Positions 1 to 6,257 of a stretch of DNA of 6,257 bases are shown here, piece by piece. A program made the position numbers and the translations under genes. The number at the start of each line of letters is the position of its first letter. The stretch's first letter is position 1. Below the pieces are notes generated by a model. That model saw only the letters and a program-made list of their open reading frames with translations. It made no database searches and had not been told where the DNA came from. The stretch spans positions 1 through 6,257 of the forward strand of contig JBDHZU010000118.1 in NCBI GenBank assembly GCA_039812085.1. The letters are read 5' to 3'. This DNA is from JBDHZU01 sp039812085 (GTDB lineage Bacteria; Actinomycetota; Actinomycetes; S36-B12; UBA10799).

Positions 1-1253
1 TCCGTCGAATCCTGCTTGGTCTCGTGGTCTTCGTCGTCCTGATTGCCGTTGCCGGAACAACGTTCTGGGCAGTGCAGCATCACCGCACCGAAGTCACCCA
101 AGACCAACTCGATCCCTTCTACACCCCACCGGATCCGTTACCTGCCGGGCAACCAGGCGAGCTCATCCGCAGTGAGCCAATGACTAACTTCTCCGAGCTC
201 ACCAACACGACGGCGCTGCGCATCCTCTACTACACAAAAGCAGCCGACGAAAAACTCACCGTCAGTTCCGGCATGGTGTTCTTCCCCAATTCGCCGAGTA
301 CGACCGACCGCAAAGTTGTGGCGTACGGACACCCCACATCAGGCTTCGGCAATCCGTGCGCTCCATCGCGCAATCCCCATACTCCCAAGGACATGCCTTG
401 GATCCAGACGATGATGGACAAAGGCTGGGCGCTGACGGTGACGGACTACGCCGGACTAGGAACCCCTGGCGAACCACAGTTCTTGATTGGTCGAAGCGAA
501 GCCAACGACGTGCTGTATTCGGTGCGGGCGTTACGGCACCTGCAGGCAGCACATGCCGGCACTGACGTTGTCCTCATGGGACATTCCGCTGGTGGCCATG
601 CCGCGTTAGCTAGTGCCACCTACGCAAAGCAGACAGCACCCGAACTGAATATCTTGGGGGCATCCCTTTCTGCTCCGGCCACCCAACTTGCCGCCGTCAT
701 CGACCAACAGTGGAACACCGGGGTCGGATGGGCAATCGGTCCGGACACATTAGTGAGTTGGCCGACCGTCTACCCACAGATCCAACCGGAACGGCTGCTC
801 ACCGAGACCGGCCTGAAGCACTATCGGCAGATCGCCTACCAATGCGTCACTGAGTCGTTGCTGGAAGGCCAACTGGCAACCGCTTTTGGCGACAACCTGT
901 TCGTTGCCAACCCCATTCACGATCCAGGATTTGGTCCGCCACTAAACGAACAGACCCCAAATCCACCGGCACCCGATCTCCCCGTTCAACTTGAACAAAG
1001 CACGGGCGACGGAATCGTCTTGCCGAATACCACTGCCTTGTTCGTCCAACGGTCGTGTGCAGCTAAGTCAAACCTGCAGACGAACTGGCTCCCACCACTG
1101 GCCAGTGGTCCTCTTGCTGGCATCCAAACCCACACCGACACCGTGTTGGATGCCTGGCCCACGATGGTCAATTGGATTGCTGATCGATTCGCCGGAGTTC
1201 CGGCAACCAGCAATTGCGGACAACCACTTCCGGTTGCTGCTTACGGTTCCTGA
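1..1253 (+). CDS. Secretory-lipase-family alpha/beta hydrolase, exported or membrane-anchored (5' end cut by window)
   Basis: Predicted serine ester hydrolase acting outside the cytoplasm; substrate unknown. Residues are numbered from the GTG at 24. The nucleophile motif GHSAGGHAA places Ser188 in the classic G-x-S-x-G elbow. Asp329 (STGDGIVLP) and His370 (IQTHTD) sit where the family has its acid and base. Other family landmarks are YGHPTSGFGNPCAPS (101-115) and TDYAGLGTPG followed by LIGRSEA (140-160). Four cysteines (112, 274, 345, 398) suit disulphides in an exported protein. The reading frame stays open to base 3, and the codons before 24 encode RRILLGL, which leads straight into a hydrophobic stretch ending near residue 17. 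With no Shine-Dalgarno before 24, I infer that the true start lies upstream and that this stretch is a signal peptide or anchor. The next gene, glf, is on the same strand 292 bases on, so an operon is uncertain. Family call firm; exact substrate (lipid, ester, mycolate) not inferable. Confidence 0.85.
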   Translation, partial: RRILLGLVVFVVLIAVAGTTFWAVQHHRTEVTQDQLDPFYTPPDPLPAGQPGELIRSEPMTNFSELTNTTALRILYYTKAADEKLTVSSGMVFFPNSPSTTDRKVVAYGHPTSGFGNPCAPSRNPHTPKDMPWIQTMMDKGWALTVTDYAGLGTPGEPQFLIGRSEANDVLYSVRALRHLQAAHAGTDVVLMGHSAGGHAALASATYAKQTAPELNILGASLSAPATQLAAVIDQQWNTGVGWAIGPDTLVSWPTVYPQIQPERLLTETGLKHYRQIAYQCVTESLLEGQLATAFGDNLFVANPIHDPGFGPPLNEQTPNPPAPDLPVQLEQSTGDGIVLPNTTALFVQRSCAAKSNLQTNWLPPLASGPLAGIQTHTDTVLDAWPTMVNWIADRFAGVPATSNCGQPLPVAAYGS

Positions 1254-1302
1254 CCACGGCTGCAACCCAAAGCCCGATCAACCAGCCACCCAGTGTCAGA
1301 GC

Positions 1303-1321
1303 GGTGTTACATAGTCACGCC
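1303..1321. promoter_or_regulatory. Operator-like interrupted dyad
   Basis: The 19 bases follow the pattern GGnGTnAC-N3-GTnACnCC, with six of eight symmetric positions complementary. It resembles a binding site for a dimeric repressor or activator. It lies 50 bases past the hydrolase stop and about 225 bases before the glf start, so its target is unclear. Short imperfect dyads can arise by chance. Confidence 0.2.
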
Positions 1322-1322
1322 C

Positions 1323-1365
1323 ATGATCACCGAGGAGGCGGGCCACGGGTAACGGTGTTGATCAT
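1323..1365. repeat. Imperfect inverted repeat between hydrolase and glf
   Basis: ATGATCACCG (1323-1332) can pair with CGGT (1353-1356) plus GATCAT (1360-1365), with GTT (1357-1359) bulged out and a 20-base loop. The stem is AT-rich at its base and is followed by TTCTC rather than a T-run, so it is a poor intrinsic terminator. It could be a weak hairpin behind the hydrolase gene or a protein-binding site. Confidence 0.25.
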
Positions 1366-1457
1366 TTCTCTGTGTTGGGGGTGGGGCATTGGGCTTCCGA
1401 CGCCCAAGTTCTGGATCGTCCGCGGAACCAGGTCATCGAGAGAGGTGAGTTGGCGCA

Positions 1458-1482
1458 GTGTCTTTCGATAGCGGTGTCTTTC
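1458..1482. repeat. Tandem 9-base direct repeats upstream of glf
   Basis: GTGTCTTTC occurs at 1458-1466 and again at 1474-1482, 16 bases start to start. The pair is enclosed by GGTGAG (1444-1449) and its reverse complement CTCACC (1483-1488). It lies 64-88 bases before the glf start, where a regulator could bind near the promoter. No known regulator is recognised. Confidence 0.3.
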
Positions 1483-1533
1483 CTCACCAGACAAGAGTTC
1501 CGGGTTAGCGTGTGCAACTCAGCTCTACTTAAT

Positions 1534-1538
1534 AGGAG
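1534..1538 (+). promoter_or_regulatory. Ribosome binding site of glf
   Basis: AGGAG stands 7 bases before the GTG at 1546. It decides the start of glf: the upstream in-frame TTG at 1372 has no comparable site, and starting at 1546 places the FAD motif at residue 9, as is usual for this family. Confidence 0.8.
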
Positions 1539-1545
1539 TACCCCC

Positions 1546-2724
1546 GTGAACACAGATCTTGTCGTGGTCGGATCAGGTTTCTTTGGACTGACAATCGCCC
1601 AACGTATGGCGGAAGAACACGGCAAACGAGTACTCGTGATCGATCGGCGTTCTCATATTGGTGGCAACGCGTACAGCGAAGCCGAACCCGTCACTGGCAT
1701 TGAAGTCCACCGCTACGGTGCACACCTATTCCATACCTCTAATGAGCGAGTGTGGGAGTACGTCAACCGGTTCACGAGCTTCACCAACTATGTCCACCGG
1801 GTTTACACAACACACCGTGGCGAAGTGTTCCCGATGCCCATCAACATGGGCACCATCAACCAATTCTTCCGATCGGCTTACGGGCCTGAACAAGCCCGTG
1901 AACTCATCAAAGAGCAAGCCGCTGAATTAGCCGGAAAACAACCAGAGAACCTGGACGAACAAGGTGTCTCGCTGATCGGGCGTCCTCTGTATGAAGCGTT
2001 CATCCGGGACTACACCGCCAAACAGTGGCAGACCGATCCCACTGAGCTGTCTCCGGCGATCATCAGCCGACTTCCCGTTCGTTACACCTATGACAACCGG
2101 TACTTCAATGACACCTACGAAGGCCTTCCGGTCGACGGTTACACCGCATGGCTAGAGAAGATGGCAGACCATCCCCACATCGACGTTCAACTGAATACTG
2201 ATTTCTTCGATACCGATCAGCCCGTCAACAAAGACAACGTGGTGGGCAATGTGCCGGTCATCTATACCGGTCCGGTTGATCGCTACTTCGACTATGCCGA
2301 AGGCGACCTGTCATGGCGGACGCTCGACTTTGAAGAAGAAGTCCTACCGATCGGGGACTTCCAAGGAACGTCCGTCATGAACTATGCCGATGCGGATGTG
2401 CCTTACACCAGAATCCACGAGTTCCGGCACTTCCATCCGGAACGCGAATACCCGACAGATAAGACCGTGATCATGCGGGAGTTCTCGCGGTTCGCCGAAC
2501 ATAGTGATGAGCCGTACTACCCGATCAATACGCCACAAGATCGTGATCGTTTGACGCGCTACCGCAAGTTGATGACCACAGAACCTGACGTGCTATTTGG
2601 TGGACGCCTGGGGACCTATCAGTACCTCGATATGCACATGGCGATTGCTTCTGCGTTGTCCATGGTGGACAACACCCTGACTCCCCACTTTCAAGATGGG
2701 GCCGCACTGACCTCGACAGACTGA
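1546..2724 (+). CDS. glf: UDP-galactopyranose mutase
   Basis: FAD-dependent cytoplasmic enzyme converting UDP-galactopyranose to UDP-galactofuranose, the donor for galactofuranose in actinobacterial cell-wall galactan or capsules. It is 392 residues, close to the roughly 390-400 usual for the family, and appears complete. The N-terminal dinucleotide fold shows GSGFFG (9-14) and VIDRRSHIGGNAY (31-43). Further family landmarks are YGAHLFHT (57-64), RDYTAKQW (154-161, including the conserved Trp), SRLPVRYTYDNRYFND (174-189), YTRIHEFRHF (287-296) and GRLGTYQYLDMHMAI (353-367). Arg175 or Arg179, and Arg289, lie where the enzyme has its diphosphate-binding arginines; the tyrosines in PYYPI and TYQYLD match the substrate-contacting ones. 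The start is set by AGGAG seven bases upstream. The gene converges on a glycosyltransferase gene only three bases beyond its stop, with no clear terminator between them. Nothing looks broken. Confidence 0.96.
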   Translation: MNTDLVVVGSGFFGLTIAQRMAEEHGKRVLVIDRRSHIGGNAYSEAEPVTGIEVHRYGAHLFHTSNERVWEYVNRFTSFTNYVHRVYTTHRGEVFPMPINMGTINQFFRSAYGPEQARELIKEQAAELAGKQPENLDEQGVSLIGRPLYEAFIRDYTAKQWQTDPTELSPAIISRLPVRYTYDNRYFNDTYEGLPVDGYTAWLEKMADHPHIDVQLNTDFFDTDQPVNKDNVVGNVPVIYTGPVDRYFDYAEGDLSWRTLDFEEEVLPIGDFQGTSVMNYADADVPYTRIHEFRHFHPEREYPTDKTVIMREFSRFAEHSDEPYYPINTPQDRDRLTRYRKLMTTEPDVLFGGRLGTYQYLDMHMAIASALSMVDNTLTPHFQDGAALTSTD

Positions 2725-2727
2725 GGG

Positions 2728-4428
2728 CTAATGACTGGAGGCCATGCGACGCAGCTTGCGAACCGCTCGTCGCGGGATGCTCGCTTTAGCTTTGCCTTGA
2801 TTGGGTTTACCGGCATTCGGCTTGGCGCTAGCTGGGGTATCGCGGGCGATCACCAGCTTCTGAATTCGCACAAGATTGTCTGAGATTTCCTCGCTCACCT
2901 TGGCGATCTCTTCGAACGACTGCTGCGGTTTGTAAATCGCCAGCTCTAGGCGCAGCGGCTGTTCCGGTTGACTCAGCACCTTGCCCGTGAAGCCTGCTTC
3001 GATCAAAGCTTGACGCAGCTCAGGATCAGACTTGATCTTCCTGGCCACAAGATTTAAAGAGATACGTCCCTCGGAGAGGGAAACTACGTCAGCTGCATAC
3101 ACGCTGCGTGGAGTCTTGAATTCAAATACAGCGAGTCGATCCTCATAGACCCAGCTACGTCTCCACTTGGTCTTGCGATTCGCATTCTTGATGAATGTGT
3201 ACAAAGCAGTACTGCTTATCTGATCTCCGTCCAGCAAGACGTTCTGCGACTGGGCGCGAAATTCGTTCATGGCCTCAGCCATCACCTGCTGCAGCTTCGG
3301 CGTGACCTCCTCCGGGAATGCCTGCTGCAGGAACCGGACAAGGTTCAAGTCGGTGGTGAAATCCTCCGGCGTGTAGGCGACGCTCACAGTGCGATGGGCG
3401 AATCGCCAACCGGTGGTAATCGCGCGGAAGTGGGAGAGCTGGAACCGCTCGTCGAATTCCTTCCGCTCCACGCCATGAACCACGTGGTGGGTCATGTGAA
3501 CATCAGCGGGAAGCTTCGCCGGAGCAAGGGCGTACTTGGGAACCGATACCGTGCCCTTCTTCTTGAGCTTGTATTGGTCGTACACCCGAGGCAGGACGTC
3601 AGTTTTGCCATCGGTCCGCACGTTCTCTACCCACAGGCCGTCGTAATAGATAACTCCCCTGTCGCTTTGCCCCAAGGCTTCAAATAAATCAAGGCCACCA
3701 ACGGGCAAGACCAGTTCATCCAAGTCCGCCTGAATCATTCCCTCGGCATCGCGAAGGAAACGATGCAGAGTGTCATTAAAAGACCCGACATGGGTGAAGT
3801 CCGAATCCCACGGTTCTGCCTGCGGACCAAAGATGAAGGGCCAATCGACGACCGCTGACACGTCGATACCGTCAATCGACGCGAACACTGCCGAGATGTC
3901 TTCCAATGTGTATTCGTCCGACCCGTTGTCATACAAAGTCACGGCGTTCACTCGATGCACGTCTCGGTAATAGATCGCCCAGTCGCGCATCCATTCCAAC
4001 GCGTTGTTCTTACTAATGCAGTGCACAACCCGCTTACCGGCAAAGAGATCGTGTTGGGCAGCAGTGGGCGTGATCTGAACATCAGGATTCCAGTTCGGGA
4101 AGCTGATAGTTACCTCTTCGCCGCTGACTGGGATCGTGGAGAACTGCCCGCGAGGACGTTCTTGGGTTTCGAGTGCGATATCTGTGCTGTTACCCGCAGA
4201 ATCCGTCACGCGCACCTTCTCGAAGGTGCCCAATAGGTTGCGGAAGGGCGGGCCGATGAGGGTGACCTCGTCACCGGAACGAATCGCGTCAAAAAAAACG
4301 GTGACTTCGTCCATCTTGGCGAGATACGCAGGATCGTAATCCTCAACAGGACCTGCTGCTCCACGGCGCAGTTGCGAATCGTCAGGCAGCAGCAGCGACG
4401 GCGTACGAACGATGATGTGCTGGGACAC
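2728..4428 (-). CDS. Large GT-A-fold glycosyltransferase (GT92 / Glyco_tranf_2_4-like)
   Basis: Probable cytoplasmic glycosyltransferase for a surface glycan; donor and acceptor unknown. The 566 residues show an N-terminal region (1-130) that I do not recognise. A catalytic core (about 133-345) follows, opening with RVVHCISKNNALEWMRDW (133-150) and LYDNGSDEYT (165-174), typical of GT92-like and Glyco_tranf_2_4 enzymes that work at a distance from a membrane helix. DLDEL (235-239) takes the place of the metal-binding DxD. HMTHHVVHG (311-319) and LSHFRAITTGWRF (331-343) match the end of that core. The C-terminal part (about 400-525) is unassigned and ends in a Lys/Arg-rich tail (536-562) with no hydrophobic segment, which may hold it at the membrane. 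The start is a GTG preceded by six Gs (4433-4438) four bases away, a weak ribosome site. Codons 44-46 contain a run of eight Ts. It diverges from the GT61 gene and converges with glf. Confidence 0.8.
   Translation of the reverse strand: MSQHIIVRTPSLLLPDDSQLRRGAAGPVEDYDPAYLAKMDEVTVFFDAIRSGDEVTLIGPPFRNLLGTFEKVRVTDSAGNSTDIALETQERPRGQFSTIPVSGEEVTISFPNWNPDVQITPTAAQHDLFAGKRVVHCISKNNALEWMRDWAIYYRDVHRVNAVTLYDNGSDEYTLEDISAVFASIDGIDVSAVVDWPFIFGPQAEPWDSDFTHVGSFNDTLHRFLRDAEGMIQADLDELVLPVGGLDLFEALGQSDRGVIYYDGLWVENVRTDGKTDVLPRVYDQYKLKKKGTVSVPKYALAPAKLPADVHMTHHVVHGVERKEFDERFQLSHFRAITTGWRFAHRTVSVAYTPEDFTTDLNLVRFLQQAFPEEVTPKLQQVMAEAMNEFRAQSQNVLLDGDQISSTALYTFIKNANRKTKWRRSWVYEDRLAVFEFKTPRSVYAADVVSLSEGRISLNLVARKIKSDPELRQALIEAGFTGKVLSQPEQPLRLELAIYKPQQSFEEIAKVSEEISDNLVRIQKLVIARDTPASAKPNAGKPNQGKAKASIPRRAVRKLRRMASSH
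4291..4298 (-). repeat. Eight-base homopolymer (T8 on the coding strand) early in the GT-A glycosyltransferase gene
   Basis: Eight consecutive As on the + strand read as T8 in the gene, spanning the end of Val44 and both Phe45 and Phe46. A TTC codon would have broken the run. Insertion or deletion here would shift the frame within the first tenth of the protein. Confidence 0.9.
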
Positions 4429-4493
4429 GTGACCCCCCGGTTGAACGAATCATCGGAGGCTACCAAACAGTTTCTACAGACTATGGTTGCCGC
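4429..4493. promoter_or_regulatory. Divergent promoter region between the two glycosyltransferase genes
   Basis: Only 65 bases separate the two start codons, so both promoters must lie here or overlap the 5' ends of the genes. Visible elements are TTGAAC at 4441-4446 (+), a -10-like GATGAT on the - strand (4449-4454), G6 on the - strand as a weak ribosome site, and TATGGT at 4482-4487 (+). None forms a full well-spaced -35/-10 pair. Shared control of the two genes is plausible from the layout but is not demonstrated. Confidence 0.45.
4482..4487 (+). promoter_or_regulatory. Candidate -10 box for a leaderless GT61 transcript
   Basis: TATGGT fits the loose actinobacterial pattern TAnnnT and ends six bases before the GTG at 4494, which would place transcription start on or next to the start codon. 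The stretch before that GTG has no Shine-Dalgarno, as expected for a leaderless message. No -35 hexamer is recognisable at 16-18 bases upstream, so this remains tentative. Confidence 0.3.
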
Positions 4494-6212
4494 GTGGTCA
4501 CCCAAGTGTTGAATTGGTCGGAGCTTTCCGTCAGCCCAAACGGCACGGTGGACGCACCCCTCCCCACTCAGCGATATCTACTCACCAAAGACACCCCGGA
4601 TGACCTCATCCGCGGATACCTGGACAGTCATCCAGAGCTAGCCACGCTGGTAGTGGGCCAAGACCCAAGGCCTGCCTGGGATCTAGCCGGTCGAAGCATC
4701 ATCCATCAGCCGTGCAAAGAACTATCCGAGTTCCACTGGTGGTTCAAAGTCCGTGGACCAGCCATTCAGATCGTTGATCTGTTGAACGTGTCGTCGGCCG
4801 ACCACATCGTCATGTGGGAAAAAGCATTTCTCAATCTGGCCGCAGGTGGAACCTACGAAATCCCCTTCCGAACCTGTGCCAACCCTGGTTCGGTCACCAC
4901 CTTGGTGAAGTACTTCAGCAGTGTGGCGGCCGCTTCGGTCGATTCAGATGTGATCGACCAAACCGGGCTCAACCTGCCCGATAAGGCAGTGACTCTGAGT
5001 CGTTTCGTTGAGGCGGTCACGGTCACCTACGAGAAAATCCTCATCACCAAACGCGGGCAGCATTACTTCGTCGCTCCAGAGGATCAGCTCACCGAAGTTG
5101 CCTCTGGTCAATGTGATGGTGGAGTGGTACGTGACGTGGTCGTCACGAAACCGAAGATATTTCACGCCCGAGGAAAGGCCTATTCCCACGGCAATCAACA
5201 ACCCATATCCGGGCTACCCGACGTCTTTGACATCCCGTCGATGTATCTGCGGGAATACACCGGACTCATTAGCCTGATGGGCAATGGATTCGTCACGATG
5301 CAGAACATGGTGCTACCCGAGTCCTACCCGCACAATCGACAAGTCCCCACGCCTATATGTGCGGCGTTCGAAGAGGTAATCGACGGGCGCTATGCCACTA
5401 GCTCAAGTATTCGTTTGGCTAAGGACTACGAGCCGGGTTCCTACTTCCATGTCGAATGCGTCAATTCCGGTCACTTCGGACACCTCGTGACTCAGGTCAT
5501 CAGCCGACTCTGGGGGTGGGACGCGGCACTTGCCGACTGCCCTGACCTGAAGCTGCTTTTCCGTATCCGCAAACCTGGAGAACGCATTCCCCATCTGGAA
5601 AACCAGCTATTTGCTGCTTACGGAATCCGGCCAGAACAGATCACGTACCTGGACCACTCAACCCGGATCGATCACATGTACGGAGCATCTCCGCTGTGGC
5701 ACAACTACAGCCCCCATTTTGCTGACCCGGATATACAACACATCTGGGATCGGATGTTGGATCACCTACTCATCAAAGATCAAGCAACGCCGGAACGAAT
5801 CTTCGTTTCCCGCAAAGGCACCACAGAGAATCGAAGCTGCCACAACACAAAAGAAACCGAGAAGTATTTTGCCGACCGTGGTTACACGGTGATCTACCCC
5901 GAAGAACTGAGCCTGGCCGAACAGGCCACGATCTTTCACGGTGCACGTTCGCTCGCTGGGTTTGCCGGGTCCGCCATGTTCAACGCTATGTACTGCCGAA
6001 ACCTTGAGCAGATGATCGTGCTGAGCCAGGAGGCCTACACCGCCCGAAACGAATATCTGTATGGAGCCATCTTGGGATTTGACACCCACTATTTGTGGAA
6101 TCCCCCCGACGTCTCCCATCCCAAAGACGGTTTCTCAGATGAGGCTTACTACTCCAGTTGGACGATGGACCTCGACCAGCACGCAAGCACTCTTGCACAG
6201 CTCACCAGTTAG
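4494..6212 (+). CDS. GT61 (DUF563) family glycosyltransferase with unusual N-terminal region
   Basis: Probable cytoplasmic glycosyltransferase; the sugar transferred is unknown. The C-terminal half (about 315-540 of 572) carries the DUF563 / GT61 signature: ECVNSGHFGHLVTQVISRLWG (321-341), then ERIFVSRKGTTENRSCHN (434-451), YFADRGYTVIYPEELSLAEQ (458-477), and ARSLAGFAGSAMFNAMYC (484-501), where the family usually has a Gly-His/Ala-Gly-Ala-Ala loop. The first 300 residues are not typical of GT61. Residues 91-124 (IQIVDLLNV, then MWEKAFLNLAAGGTYEI) recall the late strands of a class I methyltransferase, but no Gly-rich SAM loop is visible. No membrane segment is seen. GTG 4494 is the first start codon in frame after the divergent spacer, and no Shine-Dalgarno precedes it; further starts at 4506 (GTG) and 4509 (TTG) are no better supported. 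A strong terminator follows 13 bases after the stop, so this gene ends its transcript. Confidence 0.85.
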   Translation: MVTQVLNWSELSVSPNGTVDAPLPTQRYLLTKDTPDDLIRGYLDSHPELATLVVGQDPRPAWDLAGRSIIHQPCKELSEFHWWFKVRGPAIQIVDLLNVSSADHIVMWEKAFLNLAAGGTYEIPFRTCANPGSVTTLVKYFSSVAAASVDSDVIDQTGLNLPDKAVTLSRFVEAVTVTYEKILITKRGQHYFVAPEDQLTEVASGQCDGGVVRDVVVTKPKIFHARGKAYSHGNQQPISGLPDVFDIPSMYLREYTGLISLMGNGFVTMQNMVLPESYPHNRQVPTPICAAFEEVIDGRYATSSSIRLAKDYEPGSYFHVECVNSGHFGHLVTQVISRLWGWDAALADCPDLKLLFRIRKPGERIPHLENQLFAAYGIRPEQITYLDHSTRIDHMYGASPLWHNYSPHFADPDIQHIWDRMLDHLLIKDQATPERIFVSRKGTTENRSCHNTKETEKYFADRGYTVIYPEELSLAEQATIFHGARSLAGFAGSAMFNAMYCRNLEQMIVLSQEAYTARNEYLYGAILGFDTHYLWNPPDVSHPKDGFSDEAYYSSWTMDLDQHASTLAQLTS

Positions 6213-6225
6213 CCAATGACGAATG

Positions 6226-6257
6226 AGTGGGGCCCGACCAAAAGGTCGGGCCCCACT
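6226..6257 (+). terminator. Intrinsic terminator of the GT61 gene
   Basis: AGTGGGGCCCGACC (6226-6239) and GGTCGGGCCCCACT (6244-6257) form a perfect 14-base-pair GC-rich stem with an AAAA loop. It begins 13 bases after the stop codon. The window ends on the last stem base, so the expected T-run cannot be seen. The left flank has no A-run, so there is no sign of bidirectional action. Confidence 0.85.

Larger units (their letters stand above)
1254..1545. other. Intergenic region between hydrolase and glf, no supported gene
   Basis: This 292-base gap holds no reading frame that I believe. The frame of glf stays open back to a TTG at 1372, but the extra residues precede the FAD-binding strand and resemble nothing I know. 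I see no hairpin followed by a T-run behind the hydrolase gene, and no convincing -35/-10 pair for glf. What it does contain is an interrupted dyad at 1303-1321, an imperfect inverted repeat at 1323-1365, 9-base direct repeats at 1458-1466 and 1474-1482, and GGTGAG (1444-1449) facing CTCACC (1483-1488) across those repeats. It probably carries the glf promoter and its control sites, but this is inferred from position. Confidence 0.6.

Noticed and set aside
1305..1319. CRP/GlxR-type site TGTTA-N5-TCACG
   Set aside because: Each half has one mismatch to TGTGA/TCACA, and the spacing is five bases instead of six.
1424..1451. SigH/SigE-like promoter GGAA...GTT upstream of glf
   Set aside because: The spacer is about 21 bases, longer than the usual 17-19, and no further match supports it.
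1505..1533. Sigma-A-like promoter TTAGCG-N17-CTTAAT
   Set aside because: It would start the transcript around 1540, downstream of the glf ribosome site, so it cannot serve the observed start.
1372..1545. A 58-codon N-terminal extension of glf from TTG 1372
   Set aside because: The added residues resemble nothing, have no ribosome site, and would push the FAD motif far from its usual place; AGGAG before GTG 1546 explains the start.
1362..1625. Small minus-strand reading frame across the glf start
   Set aside because: It overlaps firm glf coding sequence, has no recognisable protein pattern, and is a shadow frame.
2683..2701. Terminator hairpin CCCCA...TGGGG at the end of glf
   Set aside because: The five-pair stem lies inside coding sequence, with no T-run after it.
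2728..4428. Reading the minus-strand glycosyltransferase as GlfT2
   Set aside because: It lacks the GlfT2 sequence pattern, and its core matches the GT92/Glyco_tranf_2_4 type instead.
4483..4512. Nine-codon ATG mini-ORF overlapping the GT61 start
   Set aside because: The GGAGG at 4455-4459 is over 20 bases away, and the ATG overlaps the likely -10 box; it is most likely chance.

Overview
The window looks like chromosomal DNA from an actinobacterium of moderate to fairly high GC (judged by eye, not counted). The evidence is GTG starts, GC-rich codon choice, a secretory-lipase-type hydrolase of the kind common in Corynebacterium, Dietzia, Rhodococcus and relatives, and a UDP-galactopyranose mutase that reads like the mycobacterial and corynebacterial Glf. 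Galactofuranose is a cell-wall or capsule sugar in that phylum. I cannot name the genus from sequence alone. No transposase, integrase, tRNA, rRNA or CRISPR array is visible.

Layout. Bases 1-1253 (+) hold the 5'-truncated gene for an exported or membrane-anchored alpha/beta hydrolase. Bases 1254-1545 are a 292-base gap with no gene I can support; it holds an interrupted dyad, an imperfect inverted repeat and a pair of 9-base direct repeats. Bases 1546-2724 (+) are glf, with a clear ribosome binding site. Three bases later, and convergent with it, is a large glycosyltransferase of the GT-A / GT92-like type (2728-4428, -). A 65-base divergent spacer separates it from a GT61 (DUF563) glycosyltransferase with an unusual N-terminal region (4494-6212, +). 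That gene ends in a strong hairpin terminator at the very end of the window.

How they fit together. Glf would supply UDP-galactofuranose in the cytoplasm. The two glycosyltransferases have no membrane segments that I can see and probably act on nucleotide sugars at the inner face of the membrane to build or decorate a surface glycan. The exported hydrolase acts outside the cytoplasm and may be only a neighbour. Neither glycosyltransferase looks like the known galactofuranosyltransferases GlfT1 or GlfT2, so the link between glf and these two enzymes rests on gene neighbourhood alone. The least familiar parts are the N-terminal ~300 residues of the GT61 protein, which faintly resemble a decayed methyltransferase, and the flanking domains and basic tail of the GT-A protein.
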